Assembly: GCA_963807005.1 (NCBI GenBank)
Contig: CAWDZK010000005.1
Location: 434,001-498,000 of the forward strand
DNA length: 64,000 nt
From: CAWDZK01 sp963807005
GTDB lineage: Bacteria > Actinomycetota > Actinomycetes > JACCUZ01
Direction: 5' to 3'
The notes under the pieces were generated by a model. It made no database searches and was not told the DNA's origin. It was given only the letters and a program-made list of their open reading frames with translations. The position numbers and the translations under genes were made by a program. Below are positions 18,270 through 26,551 of this stretch, in pieces (positions within the stretch are counted from its first letter, which is position 1; each line of letters opens with the position of its first letter).

Positions 18270-18333
18270 CCGAGTTGATCACGTTAACGTGATCAACTCG
18301 GGCTGACCGAGGCCTGCAGGCCACAGTCAGTCC
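18270..18333 (-). repeat. 64-bp two-hairpin repeat, copy 2 (inverted)
   Basis: 18270–18301 is a perfect 32-bp palindrome centred on CACGTTAACGTG with outer arms CCGAGTTGAT. It is followed by GGCTGAC...GCCTGCAGGC...GTCAGTCC (18301–18333). Read on the minus strand it aligns base for base with 10786–10849 with about six mismatches. It lies 40 bp after the stop of the SARP regulator gene. Confidence 0.8.
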
Positions 18334-18371
18334 GGGAACGCCGCGGCAGGGCCCGGGTTCGTCCGCCGTCC

Positions 18372-18560
18372 GGTCAGTCCCGCCTGCTGCAGCGCCCTCT
18401 GCAGCACCCTCTGCTGCACCCGCCGCCGGGGCCTGCTGCTGCACCCTCTGCCGGGGCCCGCTGCTGCACCGCCGGGGCCCGCTGCAGCGCCCTCGTCCAG
18501 CACCCGCTGCTGCACCATCGGCCGAGGCCCTGCAGCACCCTCTGCTGAGGACTTCTGCTG
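18372..18560. repeat. Degenerate CTGCTGCA / CTCTGCAGCACC repeat tract
   Basis: About 190 bp built from variants of CTGCTGCACC, CTGCAGCACCCTCTGC and GCCGGGGCC(C/T)GCTG, with many PstI-like CTGCAG palindromes. Units are imperfect and of unequal length. It resembles a decayed minisatellite rather than coding sequence. Confidence 0.6.
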
Positions 18561-18665
18561 GGCGGGATCGTCATGAGACCGCAACGTCCCGCGGGCATGC
18601 TGGCCGGGTCACGCGGGGAGCGAGGGGAGGAGGTCGCGCGGGGCGCGGCGGAGGAGGGACCCGGC

Positions 18666-19274
18666 ATGACGCGCAACTGGCGAGCGGCGGTGGGGCTGAC
18701 CGCGACGGTGATCCTGCTCGGGTGCGCGGTGGTGGCCACGGCCGCCTGGGTGTCCGCCGACCGGTCCCCGCGGGGTGCGTCGGCGCGGGCCGACGGCATC
18801 CACCTCGCGGTGGGCTACCTGCGAGAGCCGGACGGCGACTGGGCCCGCGGCAGCACCCGCACGCCGCTGGTCGCCTGGCTGCGCAACGAGACCGGCGAGG
18901 ACCTGGTGCTCCGGTCGGTGTCGAGCCCGCTCGCCGCCCGGGTCGAGGTCAACGGCGGCGACCTGCCGGTGACGATCCCCAGCCAGGGCTGGGTCGCCTT
19001 CGGCGGCGACGGCCGCGGGCTGCAGCTCAGGGACCTGCGCCGGCCGTTGCGCTCAGGGGACTCGGCAGCGGTGACGTTCACGTTCGCCGGTGCGACCCTC
19101 ACCGCCCGGCTGCCCGTGGTCGGGGCCGACGCGGCCTCGCCGAGCCCGGCCACCTCCACGCCGGCGGCGAGCGGCGGCAAGGACGCCTCCGCAAGCTCGG
19201 CCCCGACGAAGAAGAGCCAGCCCTCTCCCAAGGCCAGCAAGAAGAGGAAGAAGGCGACGACGACGAACGACTAG
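18666..19274 (+). CDS. PCuAC-like exported lipoprotein lacking the copper ligands
   Basis: A 202-aa exported protein. The N terminus has a hydrophobic segment with VILLGC, a possible lipobox, so it is probably a lipoprotein. Residues about 35–155 match the PCuAC copper-chaperone fold: RNETGEDLVLRSVSSPLAARVEV, IPSQGWVAFGGDGRGLQL, DLRRPLRSGDSAAVTFTF. The usual histidine and methionine ligands (the HLM segment) are replaced by RGLQL, so copper binding is doubtful. The C-terminal 50 residues are low-complexity Ser/Pro/Ala followed by Lys-rich KKSQPSPKASKKRKK. GGAGGAGG before ATG 18666 supports the start. Confidence 0.7.
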   Translation: MTRNWRAAVGLTATVILLGCAVVATAAWVSADRSPRGASARADGIHLAVGYLREPDGDWARGSTRTPLVAWLRNETGEDLVLRSVSSPLAARVEVNGGDLPVTIPSQGWVAFGGDGRGLQLRDLRRPLRSGDSAAVTFTFAGATLTARLPVVGADAASPSPATSTPAASGGKDASASSAPTKKSQPSPKASKKRKKATTTND

Positions 19275-19302
19275 CGCGGTCCCGGCGCGGCCGCGGGCGA
19301 CC

Positions 19303-20004
19303 TCAGCCCAGCGCGGCGCGGCGCTCGCGGGCGAACAGCGGACCCGACAGGGCGAGCAGGAGCCGGCTGCGGCTCCCGGCCCCGAGGCCGGTCAGGGCCT
19401 GCTCGACCTCTGCCGCGGTGGCGTGCCGGGCCAGCCAGGCGAGCACCCAGCCGACCCGCCGACTGCCCGTACGACGACGGGCCCGGGCCACCGCCATCCG
19501 GTAGTCCGGCACCGACACGAACCGCCGGATCGCGGGGAACAGCTCGCTCTCGGCCGACTCGACGTGCTCCTGGAGCAGCCCGAGCAGGTCGGTGGCGGCC
19601 CCAGCGAGGGTCACCGCGACCGCGCGGTCGTCGGGTGCCACCGCGAGCGCGGCGACCGACGACCGGCAGCGGGCGAGCAGGGCGGCGGCGGCCCGGTGGT
19701 CCGCGCGGAGCTCGCACAGGTCCACGGCGGAGCCGGCAGAGGCCGAGACGACCGGCCACAGGTCCTGGTCCTCGGCCGCCTGCAGAGCGGCGATCTCCGT
19801 GCACAGCCGCCCGGCGTACCGGTGCACGGCGGCCGCCTTCGCCGGCGGGAGGACCTCCAGCCCCCCGGCCACCCGGTCGGCCAGGTCGGCCAGCGCGGCC
19901 ACGTCGGTGAGAGCCGCGCGGTGCACCAGCCGGTACGCCGAGAGGTCGACCTCGGGCTCGCCGTTCCGCCGCGGAGTCACCGCGGACGTCGTCGTGCTGG
20001 ACAT
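19303..20004 (-). CDS. Hemerythrin-like (HHE) domain protein
   Basis: A 233-aa helical protein starting at the minus-strand ATG at 20004 (MSSTTTSAV). His/Glu positions suggest a four-helix hemerythrin-type bundle: YRLVHRAAL, AAVHRYAGRLCTEI, AAEDQDLWPV, LRADHRAAAA and LLQEHVESAESELFPAI. Such domains bind di-iron and respond to oxygen, NO or redox. The upstream extension of the same open frame is antisense to the diguanylate cyclase gene and was discarded. It is divergent from that gene across a 210-bp gap. Confidence 0.75.
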   Translation of the reverse strand: MSSTTTSAVTPRRNGEPEVDLSAYRLVHRAALTDVAALADLADRVAGGLEVLPPAKAAAVHRYAGRLCTEIAALQAAEDQDLWPVVSASAGSAVDLCELRADHRAAAALLARCRSSVAALAVAPDDRAVAVTLAGAATDLLGLLQEHVESAESELFPAIRRFVSVPDYRMAVARARRRTGSRRVGWVLAWLARHATAAEVEQALTGLGAGSRSRLLLALSGPLFARERRAALG

Positions 20005-20214
20005 GTCGGCCTCTCCGGGACAGGACGGGCGGGAACAGGTGGCAGGGCTGCCAGCAGTACTGTCCGCGGCCGCCCTTGCGGACGACTTGGGGCCAACTGA
20101 CGGGTGCTCGACCCGACGGCCCCGCCCAGCCCCGGCGCCTGCACGGCTCCACCCGGCTACAGCCCGGCCGGGGGATGCCGATGCTGAGAGGAGCCCTGGA
20201 AAGGAGGCGCCCCC

Positions 20215-21654
20215 ATGACCGAGTCGCTGGCTGAGTCGTTCCAGGCGGGCCCGGCCGCCGGCCGGGGACCGGCCCGGTTGACCCGTCGCGCCTTCACCGA
20301 CCTCGGGCTCTGGATGCTCGGCCTGGGCGTCGCCATCGGTGTGGCCTTCCCGTTCGCCCTGCCGCCGCTGGGGATCCCCGCCGAGCTGACCTTGCGACCG
20401 GCGTTCTTCCTCGCGACCGTCGTCGCCGGGCTCCTGCTGGCCGCCGCGAACTACCGGCTGGCCCGGTGGGTCGTCGGCAGCCGGCTGGACACGCTGTCGC
20501 GCCAGATGCGGCGGGTGTCGGGGGTGATCGGGGAGGCGACGTACTCCGGTGACTGGGCCGGCTGCACGCCGGAGGCCTGCCAGCTCCCGGTCGACTCCGC
20601 GGACGAGTTCGGTGAGGGGGCCGCGTCCTTCAACGACCTGGTCGCCGCGCTGGCTGCGTCCCGCGAGGTGCAGCAGGCGATGGCCGAGCACAGCCGGCTG
20701 CTGGCCGAGCACCTCGAGCTGTCCGACTTCACCGCCGCGGCCCTCGGCAGCTTCCTGGCGGCCACCGGCGGCGAGGCCGGCGCCTTCGCCATCGTGCGCG
20801 ACGGCGAGCTGGAGATCTCCGCCGCGCACCGCCTCTCCGCCCTGACGCTGCGGGAGAACCCGACGGTGCTCGCGGCCCTCGGCAGCGGGTCGCCGGTCTG
20901 GATGCCGATCCCGGACGACCTCCACGTCGACGCCGCCGTGACCACTTTCCGCCCGGCGACGGTGGCGATCCTGCCGATCCCGTTCCGGGCTGTACCCCTG
21001 GGCGTGGTGGTCCTGGCGTTCGCCCGGACCCCGCACCACGAGGCCGCCCGGCTCGTCGAGGCGATGCGCGCGCCGACCGGCGTTGCCCTGAACAACGTCA
21101 TCTCGCACGAGCGGTTCCAGCGGCTGGCGGCGGTCGACCCGCTCACCGGCGCGTACAACCGCCGGTTCGGGCTCTCGCGGCTGAACGAGGAGTGGGCCAG
21201 GTCGCTGCGCTCCGAGGTGCCGCTGGGTGTGCTGGCTTTCGACCTCGACCACTTCAAGGCGGTCAACGACACGTTCGGGCACCTCGTCGGTGACCGGGTC
21301 CTGCGCGAGACCGCGGCAGCGGCCCGGCTGGCCCTGCGCGAGGGCGACGTCCTCATCCGTACCGGCGGCGAGGAGTTCCTCGTCGTCCTCCCCGGCGGCG
21401 GCGTCGAGGACGTCCAGTCGGTCGGCGAACGGATCCGCCGGGCGATCAGCGGGGTCTCCGTTCCCACCGGCCAGACCACGGTCCAGATCACCGTCAGCGT
21501 GGGCGCCGCCTCATCCCCGCACTGTGGCGCCGACGACCCGGAGGCGCTCAGGGACATCGCCGACCAGGCGCTGTACGCCGCGAAGGACGCCGGGCGCGAC
21601 CGGCTCGTGGTCGGACGCCCCGAGACCGGCCGGGTAGGCGTCCCGACCGCCTGA
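20215..21654 (+). CDS. Membrane-bound diguanylate cyclase (GAF-like plus GGDEF)
   Basis: A 479-aa protein. Two transmembrane helices (about residues 30–55 and 65–85) precede a HAMP-like linker (SRLDTLSRQMRRVSGVIGE), a GAF-like domain (about 160–295) and a GGDEF domain (about 305–465). The active site is RTGGEEF, with FDLDHFKAVNDTFGHLVGD upstream. An inhibitory-site RxxD (REGD) lies five residues before GGEEF, so product inhibition by c-di-GMP is likely. AAAGGAGG is well placed before ATG 20215. It makes c-di-GMP from GTP; no EAL or HD-GYP partner is in the window. Confidence 0.93.
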   Translation: MTESLAESFQAGPAAGRGPARLTRRAFTDLGLWMLGLGVAIGVAFPFALPPLGIPAELTLRPAFFLATVVAGLLLAAANYRLARWVVGSRLDTLSRQMRRVSGVIGEATYSGDWAGCTPEACQLPVDSADEFGEGAASFNDLVAALAASREVQQAMAEHSRLLAEHLELSDFTAAALGSFLAATGGEAGAFAIVRDGELEISAAHRLSALTLRENPTVLAALGSGSPVWMPIPDDLHVDAAVTTFRPATVAILPIPFRAVPLGVVVLAFARTPHHEAARLVEAMRAPTGVALNNVISHERFQRLAAVDPLTGAYNRRFGLSRLNEEWARSLRSEVPLGVLAFDLDHFKAVNDTFGHLVGDRVLRETAAAARLALREGDVLIRTGGEEFLVVLPGGGVEDVQSVGERIRRAISGVSVPTGQTTVQITVSVGAASSPHCGADDPEALRDIADQALYAAKDAGRDRLVVGRPETGRVGVPTA

Positions 21655-21777
21655 CCCGTCGCGTCGACGACCGCGCCGGGCGGTCCGCTGCCGACTGCCC
21701 CGTACGGTGGCTGCGCGCAGCAGGTCGGGCGTCGGCGGCCGCCGGCAGCCGCCGTGGAGAACCGGAGGTGTGCCGCG

Positions 21778-23355
21778 ATGTCGTCGGTGGTGCTGGGCGT
21801 TGCCCTGGTCGCGGTCGTCGTCGTCGGGACACCGCTGGCCGAGCGGCTGCGGGTGCCGCTACCGGTCCTGCTCACCGTGTTCGGCCTCGGGCTGCCGCTC
21901 GTGCCCGGAACCCCACGGCTGGAGATCGAACCGCACCTCATCCTGCCGATCGTGCTGCCGCCGCTGCTCTTCGCAGCGACCCAGCGCGCGACGGCGCGGG
22001 AGTTCCGCGACCACGCCCGGCCGATCCTGATCCTCGCCGTGGGCCTCACGGTCACCACGACCGCCGTGGTCGCCGTGGTCGCCCATGCCGCCGGACTCGG
22101 CTGGACCGCCGCGTTCGTGCTCGGAGCGGTCGTGGCACCGCCGGACCCGGTCGCCGCCACCGCCGTCGCGCGGCGGCTGCACCTGCCTGGTCGGCTGGTC
22201 ACGGTGCTCGAGGGCGAGGGGATGTTCAACGACGCCACGGCCCTGGTGCTGTACGGCGTGGCGGTGACCGCGGTGGTCACCGCGGACGTCACGGCGGCCT
22301 TCGTCCTCTGGCGGCTGGTGCTGGCGGTGGTGGTCGGGGTGGCCGTCGGGCTCGCGCTGGGCTGGCTGGCGAAGGTTGCGTTGGCCGCCTTGCGCGACGG
22401 CGGCGCGGAGACGACGGTGACCGTCGCCGTCCCGTTCGTCGCCTACCTGGCCGCCGAGGAGGTGCACGGCTCGGGCGTGCTCGCCGTGCTGACCCTCGGC
22501 TTGTTCCTGCGCAGCTACGCCCACCCCGCGTTCACGTCCAGCGGCTGGCTGCTCGGCCGTGCGGTCTGGCGCTACCTCGACTACCTCATCACCAGCCTGG
22601 TGTTCGTGCTCATCGGGTTCGAGCTGACCGACGTGCTCGACCGCGCCTCGATCGGTGCCGACACCTGGCGGCTGCTGGGGTTCGTGGCGGTCACCCTCGT
22701 GGTGGTGCGGTTCGCCTGGATGTTCCCCGCCGTCGCGGCCGCGAGCCTGCTCCGGCGCAGCCGCGACGAGGCGCGGCCCTACGGCGCCCGCGAGACGACG
22801 GTGGCTGCTTGGGCGGGCATGCGCGGCGTGGTCACCGTCGCCACCGCGCTGGCGCTTCCGCTCACGGCCGCCGGTGGCGGACGCTTCGTCGAGCGGCCGC
22901 AGATCGTCGTGGTCGGGCTGGGCTGCGTGCTGATCACCCTGGTGGCGCAGGGCCTCACCTTGTCGCCGCTGGTCAAGGCGCTCGGCGTCGGCGAGGACGC
23001 CGACATCGCGCGCGAGGTGACCGAGCTGCGCCAGCGGGCCGCGCAGGCCGCGTTGGACTCGGTGCGGGAGTCAGCGGCGGACGGGGGCGGCCCGGACCCG
23101 GTGCACGAAGCGGTGACCTTGCAGTACGAGGGCTACCTGGCGGCCCAGCAGGCCCTGCACAGCGCTCGTGGCGGCGACCCGGGCGCCGCCGCGGCCGAGG
23201 ACCAGTCGCACGAGCTGCAGCTGGTCCTCCGACAGGCCAGCGAGGTGGAGCGGGCGCTGGTGCTGGCCCTGCGCAACCGGGGCGAGGTGAGCTCGGAGGT
23301 GGCCGACGCGGTCCTCGCCGACGTCGAGGCCCGCGCAGTGCGCGACCTGCACTGA
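21778..23355 (+). CDS. CPA1-type Na+/H+ (cation/proton) antiporter
   Basis: A 525-aa membrane protein with about twelve transmembrane helices and a hydrophilic C-terminal tail of about 110 residues. Diagnostic transport motifs are GAVVAPPDPVAATAVARRL and VLEGEGMFNDATALVLYGVAV, with the paired acidic residues of the ion site, then WAGMRGVVTVATALALPL. It exchanges Na+ or K+ for H+ across the cytoplasmic membrane. GGAGGTG precedes ATG 21778, which is preferred over the in-frame GTG at 21754. The tail is helical and may be regulatory. Confidence 0.9.
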   Translation: MSSVVLGVALVAVVVVGTPLAERLRVPLPVLLTVFGLGLPLVPGTPRLEIEPHLILPIVLPPLLFAATQRATAREFRDHARPILILAVGLTVTTTAVVAVVAHAAGLGWTAAFVLGAVVAPPDPVAATAVARRLHLPGRLVTVLEGEGMFNDATALVLYGVAVTAVVTADVTAAFVLWRLVLAVVVGVAVGLALGWLAKVALAALRDGGAETTVTVAVPFVAYLAAEEVHGSGVLAVLTLGLFLRSYAHPAFTSSGWLLGRAVWRYLDYLITSLVFVLIGFELTDVLDRASIGADTWRLLGFVAVTLVVVRFAWMFPAVAAASLLRRSRDEARPYGARETTVAAWAGMRGVVTVATALALPLTAAGGGRFVERPQIVVVGLGCVLITLVAQGLTLSPLVKALGVGEDADIAREVTELRQRAAQAALDSVRESAADGGGPDPVHEAVTLQYEGYLAAQQALHSARGGDPGAAAAEDQSHELQLVLRQASEVERALVLALRNRGEVSSEVADAVLADVEARAVRDLH

Positions 23356-23441
23356 CCCGCTGCCCCAGGTGCGGCGTGCCCCTGGCGCGCGTGGCGGAGC
23401 CAGGGCACAGTGGCGCTCAACCCTGACGCCGGAGGTCCCGC

Positions 23442-23954
23442 GTGCCCACTGACACCGAGCTGGCCGAGCTGAAGCGCAGGCGGGCGCAGCTGCGCGCGTC
23501 GTACCTGCGTCCCGCCGCCGAGCGCCGGGCGTCCACCGGGCGCGGCATCCACCACGCGGCTCTCATCTGCTCCGACGTCGAGCAGACGATCCGGTTCTAC
23601 CAGGACCTGCTCGGCTTCCCGCTGGTCGAGCTGACCGAGAACCGCGACTACCCGGGGTCCTCGCACTTCTTCTTCGACGTCGGGAACAGCACCCTGCTGG
23701 GGTTCTTCGACTTCCCCGGCCTCGGCCTCGAGCCGGTCGTCGAGGCGATCGGCGGCGTGCAGCACATCGCCATCTCGGCCGCCCGGGACCGCTGGGAGGA
23801 GGTGCAGCGGCGGCTGGACGACGCCGGCGTCGCCTACGCCGGGCCGGACCTCGGCATCCCGGAGTCGATGTACTTCAAGGACCCCGACGGCATCCAGGTG
23901 GAGCTGCTGAGCGACCCGCTCATGTACTTCGCCGGGCACCAGCTCGACCAGTAG
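23442..23954 (+). CDS. VOC-family (glyoxalase/bleomycin resistance/dioxygenase) protein
   Basis: A 170-aa protein with two βαβββ repeats: IHHAALICSDVEQTIRFYQDLLGFPLVEL and VQHIAISAARDRWEEVQRRLDDAGV, ending in YFKDPDGIQVELL. His in IHHAAL, His in VQHIAI and Glu in QVELL are the expected metal ligands. The exact reaction cannot be told. The start is GTG 23442 after CCGGAGGTCC. Residues 1–35 form a charged helical extension. Confidence 0.85.
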   Translation: MPTDTELAELKRRRAQLRASYLRPAAERRASTGRGIHHAALICSDVEQTIRFYQDLLGFPLVELTENRDYPGSSHFFFDVGNSTLLGFFDFPGLGLEPVVEAIGGVQHIAISAARDRWEEVQRRLDDAGVAYAGPDLGIPESMYFKDPDGIQVELLSDPLMYFAGHQLDQ

Positions 23955-23973
23955 GCGGCTTCGCTGCGCCCGG

Positions 23974-24429
23974 TCAGCTGGTGGCGGGCCGGTTCTCCAG
24001 CGCCGCCACCACCGCACGGACCGCGTCGTCCAGCCGCTCCCGGACCGGCGCCGACAGCGGCGTACCCGGGCGGAGCTCCGGCGCCTCCACCCCGACCACC
24101 GTCACCCGTCCCGGCAGGGTCCCGAGGGCGCGAGCGAGCTCCAGCGCGTCGGCGACGCCGAGCCCGTGCGAACCCACCTCCGGCCGCCGGGGCAGACCCC
24201 GCGCCCCGACGACCTGGACGAGCAGCGTGCCGGGGGTCCCGCCGGTGCGCACGGCATCCACCACCACGACGTCGTCGTGCTCGGCCAGGTGCTCGACGAG
24301 GTCGAGCGGCTCGGACTGAACCACGACCCCGATGTCCGGCAGGCCGAGGGCAGCGACCCGCGCGGCCACCATCGGACCGAACCCGTCGTCGCCCCGGTCC
24401 CGGTTCCCGACCCCGACCACCAGCGCCAT
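23974..24429 (-). CDS. [NiFe]-hydrogenase maturation protease
   Basis: A 151-aa member of the HyaD/HycI/FrxA protease family. It removes the C-terminal peptide of the large subunit after nickel insertion. Seen: VVGVGNRDRGDDGFGP with the nickel-sensing Asp, DAVRTGG, and GSHGLGVADALELARALG with the conserved His. ATG on the minus strand at 24429, 5 bp after the large-subunit stop, puts it last in the hydrogenase operon. Confidence 0.92.
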   Translation of the reverse strand: MALVVGVGNRDRGDDGFGPMVAARVAALGLPDIGVVVQSEPLDLVEHLAEHDDVVVVDAVRTGGTPGTLLVQVVGARGLPRRPEVGSHGLGVADALELARALGTLPGRVTVVGVEAPELRPGTPLSAPVRERLDDAVRAVVAALENRPATS

Positions 24430-24434
24430 CCGCC

Positions 24435-25757
24435 TCAGCGCTCCTCGTCCACCGTCAGGTCGAGGAAGTGCGTGGCGCAGGAGATGCACGGGTCGTAGTT
24501 GCGGATCGCCTGCTCGCACTGCCGGGTGAGCTCCTCCGTGTCGAGGTGGAGCCGGGTCCGGACGAACTCCCGCAGGTCCGACTCGATGCTCGCCTGGTTC
24601 TGCGACGTCGGCGGCACGATCTGGGCGTCGAGGATCGTCCCGTCGTCGGCCAGCCGGTAGCGGTGGTACAGGACGCCGCGCGGTGCCTCGGTCGCGCCGT
24701 GCCCGGTCCCGGCCCGCGGCGGTACGGCGACCGCCGGGCCGCGCACCGAGGCAGCGGCGCCGGTCCAGCCGTCGATGATGCGCAGGGCCTCCTCGCAGGC
24801 CACCACCAGCTCCACCGCGCGCACCACGATGGATCGGAACGGGTTGCGACAGGTCGGGCCGAGGCCGGCGCGGTCGGCGGCGGCGCGGGCGAGCGGTGGC
24901 AACCGGTCGTGGTTGAGCGAGTAGCGGGCGAGCGGCCCGACGACGTACGGGCCGGTGTCGCGCAGCCGCGCGTGCAGCGCGTGGGAGTGCGGGACCTGGT
25001 GCTCGGTGACCCAGTCCGCGAAGTCGGAGGCGGGGAAGCCGCGGCCGCTGCTGGTCACGAACGACCCCTGCTCGAGCGGGTATCCCTCGTCGGCACGAAG
25101 GGACACGTACTCGTAGGGCTGCTCGAAGTCCGGCGTCGCGAACCCCGCTGCCATCGTGACGGTGGCGAGCGCATCCTCCAGAGCGGCCTCCATCGTCGGG
25201 CGCAGCGCCGTCATCTCGGCGGGTGACGGAAGCCGGTAGAACCCACCGACGCGGACATTGACGGGGTGCACGGCGCGGCCGCCCACCAGCGCCATCAGAG
25301 CGTTGCCGGCCTTCTTCAGCCGCAACCCACGGTCCACCAGGTCGCGGTGGTCGGCGGCCATCTCCACGGCCCCGGGGTAGCCGAGGAAGTCCGGGGCGTG
25401 CAGGAGGTAGACGTGCAGCGTGTGGCTCTCGATCCACTCGCCGCAGTACAGCAGGCGGCGCAGCAGGGTGATCTCCGCCGGCACCGTGACACCGCAGGCG
25501 TCCTCGATCGCCGTGCACGCGCTCATCTGGTAGGCGACGGGGCAGATGCCGCAGATCCGCGCGGTGATGTCGGGTGGCTCGGTGTGCCCGCGACCGCGCA
25601 GGAACGCCTCGAAGAACCGCGGCGGCTCGTAGATGCGCAGCTGGACGTCCTCGACCTCGCCGTCGCGGACGACCACGCGCATGGCGCCCTCGCCCTCGAC
25701 CCGGGCCAGCGTCTCGGCGGTGAGCTCCCGTCCCTCGCCGGTGCCGCGGTGCGTCAC
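24435..25757 (-). CDS. hydA: [NiFe]-hydrogenase group 3b-type large (alpha) subunit
   Basis: A 440-aa catalytic subunit. The N-terminal metal motif is RICGICPVAYQ (Cys69, Cys72) and the C-terminal one is DPCISCATH (Cys424, Cys427, His430); these four cysteines hold the Ni-Fe centre. Tyr in place of His in the first motif fits group 3b as I recall it. Ten residues after His430 (FLDLTVDEER) would be cleaved by the protease encoded next. The GTG start overlaps the small-subunit stop (GTGA). With the other subunits it would couple H2 oxidation or evolution to NAD(P)H in the cytoplasm. Confidence 0.93.
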   Translation of the reverse strand: MTHRGTGEGRELTAETLARVEGEGAMRVVVRDGEVEDVQLRIYEPPRFFEAFLRGRGHTEPPDITARICGICPVAYQMSACTAIEDACGVTVPAEITLLRRLLYCGEWIESHTLHVYLLHAPDFLGYPGAVEMAADHRDLVDRGLRLKKAGNALMALVGGRAVHPVNVRVGGFYRLPSPAEMTALRPTMEAALEDALATVTMAAGFATPDFEQPYEYVSLRADEGYPLEQGSFVTSSGRGFPASDFADWVTEHQVPHSHALHARLRDTGPYVVGPLARYSLNHDRLPPLARAAADRAGLGPTCRNPFRSIVVRAVELVVACEEALRIIDGWTGAAASVRGPAVAVPPRAGTGHGATEAPRGVLYHRYRLADDGTILDAQIVPPTSQNQASIESDLREFVRTRLHLDTEELTRQCEQAIRNYDPCISCATHFLDLTVDEER

Positions 25758-26551
25758 GGGGCCACGTCCTCTGCGGTCTCCTGCGCTGTGCTCGCGTCGG
25801 CGAACACCTCGGCGGCAGCGTTGAAGGTCCGGTACACGCGCTGCACGTCACGGCGCGGCATGCCGAGGTCGACCAGCCTGCGGGTCAGTGCGCCGGTGTT
25901 GGTGGTGTCCGCCGGCCCGAAGCAGCCGTAGCAGCCGCGGGCGTACGACGGGCAGAGTGCGCCGCAGCCGGCGTGCGTGACCGGGCCCAGGCACGGCGTG
26001 CCGTGCGCCACCGTGACGCAGACGGTCCCGCGACGCTTGCACTCGACGCACACGCTCTCCCCGGTGATGCGCGGCTTGCGCTGCTGGAGCATCGCGGTGA
26101 TGACCTCCAGCAGCTGGGACCGGTCGATGGGGCAGCCACGCAGCTCGAAGTCGACGGGGACGTGCGCGGCGATCGGGGTGGAGCGGTCGAGCGTGCGGAT
26201 GTAGTCCGGCTGGGCGTAGACGATGGCGCTGAACTCCGCCACGTCGCCGAAGTTGCGCAGCGCCTGGATCCCACCGGCGGTGGCGCAGGCGCCGATCGTG
26301 ACCAGCCGCCGGGACTGCCGGCGCACCTCCCGCACCCGCTCGGCATCCTCCGGCGTCGTGACCGAGCCCTCGACCAGGGACAGGTCGTACGGGCCAGGAG
26401 CGACCGCGCGGGTCGCCTCGGGGAAGTAGGCGATGTCGACCTGACCGGCGAGGTCGAGCAGCTCGTCCTCGCAGTTGAGCAGGGTCAGCTGGCAGCCGTC
26501 GCAGCTGGCGAACTTCCACACCGCCAGCGTCGGCCGCCGACCCGGCGCCAT
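25754..26551 (-). CDS. hydD: [NiFe]-hydrogenase small (delta) subunit
   Basis: A 265-aa iron-sulfur subunit. The proximal-cluster motif is FASCDGCQLTLLNCE (Cys17, Cys20), continuing with VEGSVTTPEDAER, TIGACATAGGIQ and FELRGCPID. A cysteine-rich C terminus (CVECKRRGTVC, CLGPVTHAGCGALC, CYGCFGP) supplies further clusters. There is no Tat signal, consistent with a cytoplasmic group 3 enzyme. It is translationally linked to both neighbours (1-bp and 4-bp overlaps). Confidence 0.92.
   Translation of the reverse strand: MAPGRRPTLAVWKFASCDGCQLTLLNCEDELLDLAGQVDIAYFPEATRAVAPGPYDLSLVEGSVTTPEDAERVREVRRQSRRLVTIGACATAGGIQALRNFGDVAEFSAIVYAQPDYIRTLDRSTPIAAHVPVDFELRGCPIDRSQLLEVITAMLQQRKPRITGESVCVECKRRGTVCVTVAHGTPCLGPVTHAGCGALCPSYARGCYGCFGPADTTNTGALTRRLVDLGMPRRDVQRVYRTFNAAAEVFADASTAQETAEDVAP

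Larger units (their letters stand above)
18230..18665. other. 436-bp intergenic region: palindrome element plus CTGC repeat tract
   Basis: No gene is supported. It contains copy 2 of the 64-bp element (18270–18333), then a low-complexity CTGCTGCA/CCCTCTGC tract (about 18372–18560), then the ribosome-binding site GGAGGAGG of the next gene. Minus-strand open frames across the tract encode only Gln/Ala/Arg-rich repeats. Confidence 0.6.

Noticed and set aside
18327..18584. Minus-strand 85-codon frame across the CTGC repeat tract
   Set aside because: It encodes only repeated VQQRVLQ/GAAAG units created by the repeats; no start signal or homology is visible.
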